Assembly: GCF_021397715.1 (NCBI RefSeq)
Contig: NZ_CP090208.1
Coordinates: 248,001 to 312,000, forward strand
DNA length: 64,000 nucleotides
Direction: 5' to 3'
From: Pantoea agglomerans
GTDB lineage: Bacteria > Pseudomonadota > Gammaproteobacteria > Enterobacterales > Enterobacteriaceae
The notes below the pieces were generated by a model. That model had not been told where the DNA came from and made no database searches. It saw only the letters and a list, made by a program, of their open reading frames with translations. Both the position numbers and the translations under genes were made by a program. Numbering within the stretch: the stretch's first letter is position 1; every line of letters begins with the position of its first letter. Shown here one piece after another: positions 26,808 to 34,271 of the stretch.

Positions 26808-26908
26808 TTCTGACTACAGTGAACATTAGCACTGTTTATAGTGAACATTCTACCTGGTACAGTGAATAAAGTACTGATTACAGTGAACACTTTACTGATT
26901 ATAGTGAA
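26808..26908 (-). repeat. Phased iteron array upstream of repA (five copies, 21-bp period)
   Basis: Five copies begin at 26808, 26829, 26850, 26871 and 26892, exactly 21 bp apart (two helical turns). The best copy reads GTACTGATTACAGTGAA. The exact phasing places RepA monomers on one face of the DNA and sets this array apart from the irregular fields downstream. It also overlaps the expected repA promoter, which suggests autorepression. Confidence 0.93.
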
Positions 26909-26929
26909 CGCGATCACCCTTTCAGCCCT

Positions 26930-27110
26930 TGTGGGGTGCGGCCTGCGACGATCGGGGATCTCTTAGGATCTCTATATGATCTCTTTAGGATCGTTATATA
27001 GGAACTAATCACTGTATAAGTGGATAACCTCTCACGGTTCTTATCAGTATGCACGTCAGAGAACATCCTCAGGATCATTACCGAGATCGCTGCCACAGCA
27101 ACGATCAATG
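26930..27110. other. Probable replication origin (GATC-rich, 13-mer-like)
   Basis: Five GATC sites fall within 26950-26992. They include GATCTCTTAGGATC and GATCTCTTTAGGATC, which resemble the oriC 13-mer GATCTNTTNTTTT, next to the AT-rich TATATGATCT. A DnaA-box-like AGTGGATAA follows at 27020-27028, and three more GATC sites lie at 27073-27106. The layout (iterons, Dam sites, 13-mers, DnaA box) is that of an iteron-type oriV. Confidence 0.7.
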
Positions 27111-27242
27111 ACCTCACACTGAAAACGACCCGACACTTATCGTTCTCAATTAATAAAGAACTTCCTCACTATTATTCATTTTTCATCACTAATTACCGGG
27201 CGTATGGTGATGTGACTGTCTACTGAATAAGGAAAGGGTGCC

Positions 27243-28613
27243 ATGACTGACTATGCTATCTCTCGTAACCCCACCACAGGCGAAGAAATTGGCCGCTATC
27301 CGCTGCAGAACAGCAGTGAACTGGAAAATGCGTTGCGCCGCAGTGCAGACGCTTTTTCACAGTGGCGACACAGCGCGATGGATCTTCGGGTTAAGGTATT
27401 GCGTCAACTGGGCGAGCAGATCCGTCTGCGCGAACCGGACCTGTCGCGCATGATCACCCTGGAAATGGGTAAACCGATCGCTCAGGCGCGAGCTGAAGTG
27501 CTTAAATGTGCCAATCTGTGTGACTGGTACGCGGAAAACGGACCGGCAATGCTGGCTGACCAGCCCACTCAGGTTGCGGATGCATGGCAGCGATTCCGTC
27601 CGCTCGGCGTGATCCTGGCAGTAATGCCGTGGAATTTCCCTCTGTGGCAGGTTCTGCGAGGCGCAGTGAGTATGCTGCTGGCAGGCAACACCTATCTGCT
27701 TAAACACGCGCCTAACGTCATGGGAAGCGCAACGCTGATGGCTGAGCTGTTTGACGCCACCGATCTGCCGGCGGGTGGTTTTAACCTGATCAATGTCGAT
27801 AACGACGGCGTCTCCGCCGCCATTAAAGACGATCGTATCGCGGCTGTCGCGGTAACCGGTAGCGTACGAGCCGGAGCGGCTATCGCTGCGCAGGCGGGTG
27901 CAGCACTCAAGAAAACCGTATTAGAACTGGGCGGCTCCGATCCCTTTATCGTGCTGGCGGATGCCGATCTGGATGAAGCCGTCAAATCAGCAGTGATTGG
28001 CCGTTTTCAGAACACCGGACAGGTCTGCATGGCGGCGAAACGTTTTATCGTGGAAGCGCCGATTGCTGAAGCGTTCGAAAAGCGCTTCACCGCGGCCGTT
28101 CAGGCTTTAACGATGGGCGATCCGCTGGATGAAAATACTTTCCTGGGTCCGATGGCCCGTACCGATCTGCGTGATGAACTGGATCAACAGGTACAGGCCA
28201 CGCTGCGCGAAGGCGCTCGTCTGGTGCTGGGCGGCGAAAAGGTGGCGGGGCAGGGCAACTTCTACGCGCCGACCATCCTGTCAGATGTGACCTCTGAGAT
28301 GACCGCTTTTCAGCAGGAGCTGTTCGGACCGGTGGCGGCCATCGCCGTGGCGCGTGACCCGCAACATGCGCTGGCGATCGCCAACGACAGTGAGTTTGGA
28401 TTAAGCGCAACAGTCTGGACCGCCAATGAAGAGATCGCCGATCAGCTGGCGTTGCAGCTGGAAGTAGGTGCCGTATTTATCAACGGCAACGGCGCTTCCG
28501 ATCCACGAGTGACGATCGGTGGTGTGAAGAAAAGTGGCTACGGTCGTGAACTGTCACACTTTGGCGTGCATGAATTCTGTAACGTTCAGACCGTCTGGAA
28601 AAATCGCCGCTAA
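27243..28613 (+). CDS. sad: Succinate-semialdehyde dehydrogenase Sad (YneI)-like aldehyde dehydrogenase
   Basis: Cytoplasmic NAD-dependent aldehyde dehydrogenase that oxidises succinate semialdehyde to succinate in GABA/putrescine breakdown. Its 456 residues follow E. coli Sad (462) closely, for example LEMGKPIAQARAEV, PWNFPLWQV, LLKHAPNVMG and GRELSHFGVHEFCN. Catalytic Glu228 (VLELGGSDPF) and Cys262 (NTGQVCMAAKRF) are present. The ATG follows AAGGAAAGGG. It is the first gene beyond the replication origin and is convergent with the FAD oxidoreductase gene (3 bp between stops). A plasmid copy of sad could duplicate a chromosomal function. Confidence 0.9.
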   Translation: MTDYAISRNPTTGEEIGRYPLQNSSELENALRRSADAFSQWRHSAMDLRVKVLRQLGEQIRLREPDLSRMITLEMGKPIAQARAEVLKCANLCDWYAENGPAMLADQPTQVADAWQRFRPLGVILAVMPWNFPLWQVLRGAVSMLLAGNTYLLKHAPNVMGSATLMAELFDATDLPAGGFNLINVDNDGVSAAIKDDRIAAVAVTGSVRAGAAIAAQAGAALKKTVLELGGSDPFIVLADADLDEAVKSAVIGRFQNTGQVCMAAKRFIVEAPIAEAFEKRFTAAVQALTMGDPLDENTFLGPMARTDLRDELDQQVQATLREGARLVLGGEKVAGQGNFYAPTILSDVTSEMTAFQQELFGPVAAIAVARDPQHALAIANDSEFGLSATVWTANEEIADQLALQLEVGAVFINGNGASDPRVTIGGVKKSGYGRELSHFGVHEFCNVQTVWKNRR

Positions 28614-28616
28614 GAT

Positions 28617-29828
28617 TTACTGCGCCGCCGGAAGATAAGCAGGCGCAGCGTTTTTATCATCCTCAATAAGCGGGCGCACTAACCGATCCGGTGCAAAGTC
28701 AGTCAGCATCGCCGGACGTGCGCCGCTTAACATCTCCCCGGCGACCAGCCTGCCGAGTAGCGGTGCCAGCGTCATGCCGCTGTGACTGACCATCAGATAA
28801 ACCCGCGCCAGCCCGCTGACATATCCTATCGCCGGCAAGCCATCCGCCGGACGGGATCGCTGTCCCACCTCAATCCGCTCGATGCGCGCATCCTGACTGT
28901 TAGCGAACAACCGGCGCAGTCGCCGCAGCATTTCGTTCCCGATCATCCCATCCACCGCCACCGGACGCGCCGGATCGGCATGCTGATCCAGATCCAGCGC
29001 TTGCAGCATCAGGCGGCCGCCGCCGTCTGGCCGGACATTTAGCTCCGGCGTAATAATATTGCTGCTGAGCTGAATCGGCAGCGGCTCTGTATAAGCCAGA
29101 AAGCTACAGGCGGCAGGGTTGGCCCGGTTAGCTTCGGTCATCGCCAGTTCAAAACCGCACTGCGCCAGCAGTTCGGCGGACCAGCGGCCGGTCGCCAGCA
29201 CCAGCTGATCGCCCTGCCAGCGCTCGCCACTGGCAAGCGTCAGATCAACACCCTGATCGGAGGTGGACAGTGTGGTCACTTCGTCATGGCAGACCAGTTT
29301 AGCGCCCAGCGTCCGCAGATCGGCCAGCATCCGGGCAATGAACAGGCTGGGATAGAGCAGGCATTCAGAGGAGAAGAACCAGGCATTCTGCACCCGGGGA
29401 TCGGGCCGCAGCTCCGGCAAAGCAGCCTGCAGCCTGGCGCGATCCCAGCTTTCTGTCGGGTAGCCGAGCGCCCTGAGCTTAGCCACGCGCTGTTCCAGCT
29501 GGCGATGAATGGCCGGATGCGTTGCCCACTCCAGCGTGCCGGTTTCCAGCAGCCAGGGCGCAGGTGCAGGATGCTCTGCCTGCCAGCGCTTATGCTCGTC
29601 AATCGCCGCCGCGTTGAGCCGGTGATAACTGGCGGGATCTTTGCCGTTAGCATTGACCCAGCCGTAGCTGATCTGGCTGGTGCCGCTTCCGGGGTAGCGT
29701 TTGTCAAAAACCGTGACCTGCGCGCCCTGGCTGGCCAGCGATCGCGCAACCGCTAAGCCCAGCACGCCGGCACCGATCACGGCAATACGTTGTGGTGCAG
29801 TGTGTTGTCGCACAGTCTTTTGAGGCAT
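28617..29828 (-). CDS. FAD-dependent amino acid/amine oxidoreductase (DAO family)
   Basis: Flavoprotein of 403 residues with an N-terminal dinucleotide fold (IGAGVLGLAVARSL at about 18-31), the DAO-type GTSQISYGWVNANGKDP stretch, and a C-terminal RPADGLPAIGYVSG/SHSGMTLAPLLGRLVAGE region that contacts FAD. This resembles D-amino acid dehydrogenases and glycine/sarcosine oxidase relatives. The amine substrate is unknown. GGAG stands before the ATG. It faces the ASCH gene across a 120-bp divergent region. Close apposition to sad may reflect amine/GABA catabolism, but this is inference. Confidence 0.83.
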   Translation of the reverse strand: MPQKTVRQHTAPQRIAVIGAGVLGLAVARSLASQGAQVTVFDKRYPGSGTSQISYGWVNANGKDPASYHRLNAAAIDEHKRWQAEHPAPAPWLLETGTLEWATHPAIHRQLEQRVAKLRALGYPTESWDRARLQAALPELRPDPRVQNAWFFSSECLLYPSLFIARMLADLRTLGAKLVCHDEVTTLSTSDQGVDLTLASGERWQGDQLVLATGRWSAELLAQCGFELAMTEANRANPAACSFLAYTEPLPIQLSSNIITPELNVRPDGGGRLMLQALDLDQHADPARPVAVDGMIGNEMLRRLRRLFANSQDARIERIEVGQRSRPADGLPAIGYVSGLARVYLMVSHSGMTLAPLLGRLVAGEMLSGARPAMLTDFAPDRLVRPLIEDDKNAAPAYLPAAQ

Positions 29829-29948
29829 GTCAGTTTTCTCCGGAATTGATCGATGCAGCGGGCGTCGCCGATAGCTGTCGATGGTTTGATTCAGGTGACC
29901 TGTTCAGTTCAGGCTGGATAGAAAGGATTAACTTAACCGGGAGCCAAA

Positions 29949-30311
29949 ATGCAACAACTCTCCATTGTTCCGCGCCTGTTGCCCGCTGTCCGACACGGTG
30001 AAAAAACGCATACCCTGCGCTGGCAGGAAGGGGATATCCATCCCGGTCCGCTTCGCTACTACAATCAGCAAAACCCTGCCGACACGCTGGTGGTATGGGT
30101 GACGAAAGTTGAGACGCTGCCACTCAGTGCGGCAGCGGAGAGGCTGGGAAAACAGGCAGAGTGGCCGGATGAGGTACTGCTGGCCGGAATGCGTGAACAC
30201 TATCCGGCAATTGAACTTAACAGCGAGGTTCAGCTGGTGCATCACCTTACACCTGAGGCGACGCGGCAAAAAATGGCTAAATCTGCGTCAGAGGTGCTCC
30301 ATCACCCGTAA
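29949..30311 (+). CDS. ASCH-domain protein
   Basis: Small cytoplasmic protein of 120 residues with an ASCH/PUA-like fold: the LPAVRHGEKTHTLRW start (the G-K-x-x-T-x-R motif of ASCH proteins), YYN and VVWVTKVE strands. Members bind RNA or nucleosides, and some hydrolyse N4-acetylcytidine; the function here is unknown. GGGAG precedes the ATG. Its last 116 bases lie in a 134-bp sequence repeated at 31471-31604. The C-terminal end (KSASEVLHHP) may therefore have been reshaped by that event, or it may represent the original end. Confidence 0.75.
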   Translation: MQQLSIVPRLLPAVRHGEKTHTLRWQEGDIHPGPLRYYNQQNPADTLVVWVTKVETLPLSAAAERLGKQAEWPDEVLLAGMREHYPAIELNSEVQLVHHLTPEATRQKMAKSASEVLHHP

Positions 30312-30329
30312 CGCCAGAGTATCTGCTTC
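30196..30329. repeat. Left copy of a 134-bp direct repeat flanking the toxin-antitoxin cassette
   Basis: About 95% identical to 31471-31604 (about six mismatches by eye). It includes the 3' end of the ASCH gene and a copy of the last codons of the XRE-cupin regulator read on the minus strand. Confidence 0.9.
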
Positions 30330-30514
30330 TCGCGCATGGCTTCTATCGACTATGAGATCGCCTGATAACGGCAGAGCCAGAGTGCGCGTGAAGCCTTTCG
30401 CAACCTGCGCAAATTTGAGTTCCTCATCACATAAAGGCGATCAGATAGATTTTACAGGCTGATGCAAAACAGCGGCAAAGGCACCATTTACCGCACCCGA
30501 TTTTGTTTCAGCAA

Positions 30515-30538
30515 TAAAAAACCCGCGAAATCGCGGGT
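30515..30538 (-). terminator. Terminator of the toxin-antitoxin operon
   Basis: Minus strand: ACCCGCGA-TT-TCGCGGGT followed by TTTTT. It lies 15 bp after the antitoxin stop codon. Confidence 0.88.
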
Positions 30539-30553
30539 GAATAAGGCGCTAAT

Positions 30554-30931
30554 TCAATCAATATAAAGTTGTGTTGTTCTGCATTGATATAAAGTGGCTA
30601 ATTTTTCAAGTGTTTGTTTTTGCGGTTTTTTTCTTGATTCTAATTTAGAAACGCCGGCCTGAGTTATTCCCAACGCAGTTGCAACGTCTTCCTGTGACAT
30701 TTTGCGGTGTAAGCGCCAGGCAACATGCAAAGGAACAGACTGTCTGCGACTGATTTTCAGAACCTCATGAGGAATTGTTTCATCATCGTCAGGCCCAGCC
30801 TGGTATGGAACAGGCTCAAACGCTTCTTCTGATAAATGGCTTTCGGCCATTAACTTGTTGAATAGCTCGATAGGGATAACGGCACTGGTACGATTCCCGC
30901 GGTCGTCGGTGAGAAACTGTATAACTGACAT
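30554..30931 (-). CDS. XRE-family antitoxin (HigA-like)
   Basis: DNA-binding antitoxin of 125 residues. The C-terminal half is an XRE helix-turn-helix (about 78-118: MSQEDVATALGITQAGVSKLESR). The N-terminal half (SVIQFLTDDRGNRTSAVIPIELFNKLM) is a separate small domain, probably the toxin-neutralising part. It should bind the RelE-like toxin encoded upstream and repress the shared operon. AGGAGT precedes the ATG. The order toxin first, antitoxin second is that of higBA, but a 130-bp gap separates the genes, so a second antitoxin promoter is possible. Confidence 0.85.
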   Translation of the reverse strand: MSVIQFLTDDRGNRTSAVIPIELFNKLMAESHLSEEAFEPVPYQAGPDDDETIPHEVLKISRRQSVPLHVAWRLHRKMSQEDVATALGITQAGVSKLESRKKPQKQTLEKLATLYQCRTTQLYID

Positions 30932-31061
30932 GAGTGCTTACTCCTATACGGTAGCGGCAAGCCCGGTATTCTGGTCATCCACTGGATATTACTGTCGCGT
31001 GTTTTTGTCTGCAGAGAACAAAATGAAGAGATCGGCAAGGCGGTTTCTCTTCACCATCCTG

Positions 31062-31337
31062 TCAGCGCTTTTTGTAGGTCGTCGATGTTCTTCTCAGTAC
31101 TTCCAGAATATCAATCACCACGGGCTGACCTTTTTCAATCTTCCAGAGAACACGATAGTTACCTACCACCAGCTTCATTCGCTTCTCCTTGTCGTCGGTC
31201 AGCTTTTCAACTTTCAGATGTGGAATTTCAGGCCATTTCGCGAGCTCTTCCACCGCGTCCTCAATGGCATCACCCTCTTTTTTAGGTAGCGCTGAAAGTT
31301 GTTTCGATGCCTTTTTTGTCCAGTTAATTTCTGGCAT
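31062..31337 (-). CDS. RelE/ParE-family toxin (HigB-like)
   Basis: Basic protein of 91 residues with the RelE/ParE fold: INWTKKASKQLSALPKKEGDAI (helical hairpin), LKVEKLTDDKEKRMKLVVGNYRVLWKI (beta sheet with conserved Arg in GNYRV) and the end strand VIDILEVLRR. RelE-type members cleave mRNA on the ribosome. Start: ATG with GAGAG upstream. Together with the downstream XRE antitoxin it forms an addiction module, which is plausible for plasmid stability. An inverted repeat 30 bp upstream (31367-31401) is the likely operator. Confidence 0.87.
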   Translation of the reverse strand: MPEINWTKKASKQLSALPKKEGDAIEDAVEELAKWPEIPHLKVEKLTDDKEKRMKLVVGNYRVLWKIEKGQPVVIDILEVLRRTSTTYKKR

Positions 31338-31366
31338 CTCTCACCCTTCCATGTGATTAAAGAAAA

Positions 31367-31401
31367 GACTGAATCAGGCTTAAATATAACTATATTCAGT
31401 C
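31367..31401. promoter_or_regulatory. Probable operator/promoter of the toxin-antitoxin operon
   Basis: GACTGAAT-N19-ATTCAGTC, a perfect 8-bp inverted repeat in AT-rich DNA, just upstream of the toxin gene. The arms are spaced as for a dimeric XRE antitoxin binding two half sites. Confidence 0.55.
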
Positions 31402-31470
31402 ATAATTGAAAGTGGATGGTTATAAAAAATCGATTTTAGTCATAGGGTAATGCGCGAGTGACGTACTGCG

Positions 31471-31604
31471 GACACTCTCCGGCAATTGAACTTAACAGCG
31501 AGGTTCAGCTGGTGCATCACCTCACACCTGAGGCGACGCGGCAAAAAATGGCTAAACCTCCGTCAGAGGTGCTCCATCACCAGTAACGCCAGAGTATCTG
31601 CTTC
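31471..31604. repeat. Right copy of the 134-bp direct repeat
   Basis: Pairs with 30196-30329 at an offset of 1275 bp. The copy contains the true 3' end of the XRE-cupin gene and a decayed, start-less copy of the ASCH 3' end. Confidence 0.9.
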
Positions 31605-32111
31605 CAGCGCCCGGAAAATATGCGGCTCATCGCCCGGGTAAGTGATGTAGTCGCCCACATTCAGTTCGACCGGGGAATCGACCGGACCGACGAGCGCCCG
31701 GCCCTTAGCCACGATGATGTGCTCGTTGGTGTTAGGGGAGTGCGGCTGAGAACAGCGATCGCTGCCGGGCTGAACCTGCAACAGATAGAGGTCCCGTCGG
31801 GCGCCTGGCGGGCAGGTCGCCAGCAACACCGCCTGATAATCGGCTAAATCGGCGGTTACCGTTGGCCCTTCACCCCGGCGAATCACCTGCATACGGCGGG
31901 CTTCTGGTTCCATCAGGCGTGAAAAGGGAATATTCAGGGCTACGCACAGTGACCACAGCGTTTCGATGCCGGGATTACCATTGCCCGCTTCCAGCTGCGA
32001 CAGGGTGGATTTGGCGATACCCGCGCGGCGAGCCACTTCCGCCAGTGATAAACCGGCCCGCTGACGTTCACGGACCAGCGCGTTAGCAATGATGCTGATA
32101 GGGGTATTCAA
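31563..32111 (-). CDS. XRE-cupin transcriptional regulator of azlCD
   Basis: Cytoplasmic regulator of 182 residues from the chosen TTG: N-terminal XRE helix-turn-helix (RAGLSLAEVARRAGIAKSTLSQLE) and a C-terminal cupin sensor domain (PHSPNTNEHIIVAKGRALV, YPGDEPHIF). The frame stays open to an ATG at 32207, but that would add 32 residues not typical of the family and would run through the operator. The TTG at 32111 has GGAG 8 bp upstream. It is divergent from azlCD, a common pairing in which the regulator controls the exporter. The last codons lie in the duplicated 134-bp sequence. Confidence 0.82.
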   Translation of the reverse strand: MNTPISIIANALVRERQRAGLSLAEVARRAGIAKSTLSQLEAGNGNPGIETLWSLCVALNIPFSRLMEPEARRMQVIRRGEGPTVTADLADYQAVLLATCPPGARRDLYLLQVQPGSDRCSQPHSPNTNEHIIVAKGRALVGPVDSPVELNVGDYITYPGDEPHIFRALEADTLALLVMEHL

Positions 32112-32143
32112 ATGAACTCCATTTTCCTGATCGTTTTTTATAA

Positions 32144-32210
32144 CGAACGTAATGTTCGACTTGTAAATACTTCTGCCGGTGTTCATTATAATGGGTAATT
32201 CGTTCATTAT
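32144..32210. promoter_or_regulatory. Divergent operator region of regulator and azlCD
   Basis: An inverted repeat CGAAC-GTAAT-GTTCG (32144-32158) and two direct copies of GTTCATTAT (32181 and 32202, 21 bp apart). The shared GTTC(A/G) core suggests binding sites for the XRE-cupin protein. Confidence 0.5.
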
Positions 32211-32221
32211 GAGATCAGGTC

Positions 32222-32890
32222 ATGCTGTTTTCACAAATAAAATTGCTGGACAAAGGGGTGGTGAAGGCCATTTTTCTGGTCTGTCTGGCGGATGGCATTG
32301 TGGGTTTATCCTACGGTTCGCTGGCAACCGCCGACGGTTTTCCGCTGTGGGTACCGCTGGCGCTCTCCACGCTGGTACTGGCGGGAGCGTCAGAGTTTTT
32401 ATTTATCGGTATCGTGGCGGGCGGTGGCAGTCCGTTTACCGCCGCCGCGGCGGGCCTGCTGGTCAATGCCCGCCATTTGCCCTTTGGTATCGCAGTCAAA
32501 GATCTGGCAGGACGCGGTCCGGTCGGCTTGCTGGGCTGCCATATCATGAATGATGAAAGTGTGGTGTTTGGTATTTCACAGCCAAAACTGGCGCAGCGCC
32601 GCATCGCCTACTGGCTGTGCGGCATCGGGATCGGTTTAATATGGCCGATCAGCGTGATGACCGGAGCGGCCATCGGTCAGTTTATTCCCGATACCTCAGT
32701 CATCGGGCTGGATGCGGTGTTTCCTGCCATCCTGATTGCCCTGATTTTTCCGGCGCTGCGTCAGCGCCGCACCCGTATTCCCGCCATGCTGGGCGCTTCA
32801 CTGTCGCTACTGGCGACACCGCTGGTCCCGGCGGGAATGCCGGTGCTGTTCTCGCTGCTCGGCCTGCTGGCATGGAGATCGCGCAAATGA
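32222..32890 (+). CDS. azlC: AzlC-family branched-chain amino acid exporter, large subunit
   Basis: Inner-membrane protein of 222 residues with several hydrophobic helices and the AzlC/YgaZ signature region (GLSYGSLATADGFPLW, AGASEFLFIGIVAGGGS, LLVNARHLPFGIAV). With AzlD it forms a two-subunit exporter; relatives YgaZH export valine and methionine, and Bacillus AzlCD exports azaleucine. Here the actual substrate is unknown. The stop overlaps the azlD start (ATGA), which shows translational coupling. It is divergent from the XRE-cupin regulator. Confidence 0.9.
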   Translation: MLFSQIKLLDKGVVKAIFLVCLADGIVGLSYGSLATADGFPLWVPLALSTLVLAGASEFLFIGIVAGGGSPFTAAAAGLLVNARHLPFGIAVKDLAGRGPVGLLGCHIMNDESVVFGISQPKLAQRRIAYWLCGIGIGLIWPISVMTGAAIGQFIPDTSVIGLDAVFPAILIALIFPALRQRRTRIPAMLGASLSLLATPLVPAGMPVLFSLLGLLAWRSRK

Positions 32891-33210
32891 GCCACCAGAC
32901 GATGATCGTTGCCGGAATTGCCCTGCTGGCGGCCGGAACCTGGCTGATGCGCTTCGCCGGTGTCAGGCTGGGAAATCGCTTACCGCTCAGTGAGCGCAGC
33001 CAGCAGATGCTGTCAGACGCTGCCACCATGCTGCTGTTCGCCGTCGCTGCCACCACCACACTGTTCGAAGGCCAGCATTTTTCCGGTATGGCGCGGGTGC
33101 TGGGTGTCGGATTTGCGCTGTTGCTGGCGTGGCGTCGTGCACCGCTGATTATCATTATTCTCGGTGCGGCGCTGATGACCGCGTTGCTGCGCTACTTAGG
33201 TCTACCCTGA
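32887..33210 (+). CDS. azlD: AzlD-family branched-chain amino acid exporter, small subunit
   Basis: Small inner-membrane protein of 107 residues with about four hydrophobic helices and the AzlD/YgaH marks WLMRFAGVRLGNRLPLS and DAATMLLFAVAATTTL. The open frame runs back into azlC (to 32617), but the ATG at 32887 overlapping the azlC stop is the standard arrangement. It works only with AzlC. A weak hairpin with a T run (33211-33242) follows. Confidence 0.9.
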   Translation: MSHQTMIVAGIALLAAGTWLMRFAGVRLGNRLPLSERSQQMLSDAATMLLFAVAATTTLFEGQHFSGMARVLGVGFALLLAWRRAPLIIIILGAALMTALLRYLGLP

Positions 33211-33308
33211 CCGCGATAACCCTATCAAACGCGGGATTTTTTCGCGGTGGATATTTGTTAGGATGCCGGTCAGTTAAGTTTTACTCAACACTGAACAGGC
33301 GTTGCTGA

Positions 33309-34217
33309 ATGAATACAGCCCGAACCTTCCGGGGTTATGTCCTGCCGCTGCTGCTCGCGATGGCAAGCGTTTTCACGGTGAATCCCGCCGCTGCGCGCCC
33401 CGATCTGCGCCCTCTGGGCGAAAATATCGCCGACAAAGGCTCGGCGTGGTATCGCTTTGAGAGCAGAACCTTTGACTCGCAGGACGGCAAGCGACATTAC
33501 CGGGTCTGGCTCGGTATTCCGAAAATGGCGGCTCCTTCCTCAGGCTATCCGGTGCTCTATATGCTGGACGGTAACGCGGCGATGGCGCAGCTGACGGAAA
33601 GCCAGCTGAAACAATTACGCCGTGGCTCGTCACCGGTGCTGGTGGCGGTGGGTTATGACAGCAATCTGCCATTTGACGTGGTGGCGCGCAGCTACGATTA
33701 CACGCCACCTGACGACGCGCCAGACCCGATAGTCAACATGCCACAGGGTCGCAAGGGCGGCGGCAGCCATCTGTTTCGACAGCTGCTGCTGAACAGCATC
33801 GTACCCTGGGTTGAAGCACAGGCAGCCAGCGATCCCCATCAGCGCGGCTTATGGGGCCACTCCTACGGCGGTCTGTTCGTGCTGGATACCTTTTACCAGG
33901 CCGCCTGGTTCAGCCATTACTTTGCGGCCGCTCCGTCGCTGGGCTGGAACGATCAACGCATCATCGAACTGGCACGGCGTGCCGATCCCCATTCACTGCA
34001 GCCATTATCTCTCTACCTGATGGAGAGCGACGGCGTCACCGAGCGGCGCGCCGGGCATTCTGATGACCTGCAACAGGAAGAGGCTGAGCTGATACCTGTT
34101 CTGCGCCAGACCGGTGCTACGCTGCATCTGACCCATTATGCCGGGCTAAGCCACGGTCAGATCCTGCCGTCCTCGCTGGCGGATACGTTAAAAATCGTCT
34201 CCGGTTCAAAAGATTGA
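33309..34217 (+). CDS. Exported alpha/beta hydrolase (esterase D/IroE-like)
   Basis: Predicted secreted esterase of 302 residues. It has a signal peptide (1-29, ending NPAAA), then an esterase-D type fold with the nucleophile motif GHSYGG (Ser185), LYMLDGNAAM, and a likely catalytic His in AGLSHGQ near the C-terminus. This architecture is that of IroE/BesA-type ferric siderophore esterases, which act in the periplasm, but no siderophore genes are nearby, so the substrate is open. There is no strong ribosome binding site before the ATG at 33309; the signal peptide supports the start. Confidence 0.8.
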   Translation: MNTARTFRGYVLPLLLAMASVFTVNPAAARPDLRPLGENIADKGSAWYRFESRTFDSQDGKRHYRVWLGIPKMAAPSSGYPVLYMLDGNAAMAQLTESQLKQLRRGSSPVLVAVGYDSNLPFDVVARSYDYTPPDDAPDPIVNMPQGRKGGGSHLFRQLLLNSIVPWVEAQAASDPHQRGLWGHSYGGLFVLDTFYQAAWFSHYFAAAPSLGWNDQRIIELARRADPHSLQPLSLYLMESDGVTERRAGHSDDLQQEEAELIPVLRQTGATLHLTHYAGLSHGQILPSSLADTLKIVSGSKD

Positions 34218-34271
34218 TCACCGCCGGCTAACCTGCGCATGATGTTTGTTTATACCCGGAGGAAGCCTTTT

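Noticed and set aside
32112..32207. Longer XRE-cupin protein starting at ATG 32207
   Set aside because: It would run through the operator repeats and add 32 residues not typical of the family. A TTG with GGAG upstream fits better.
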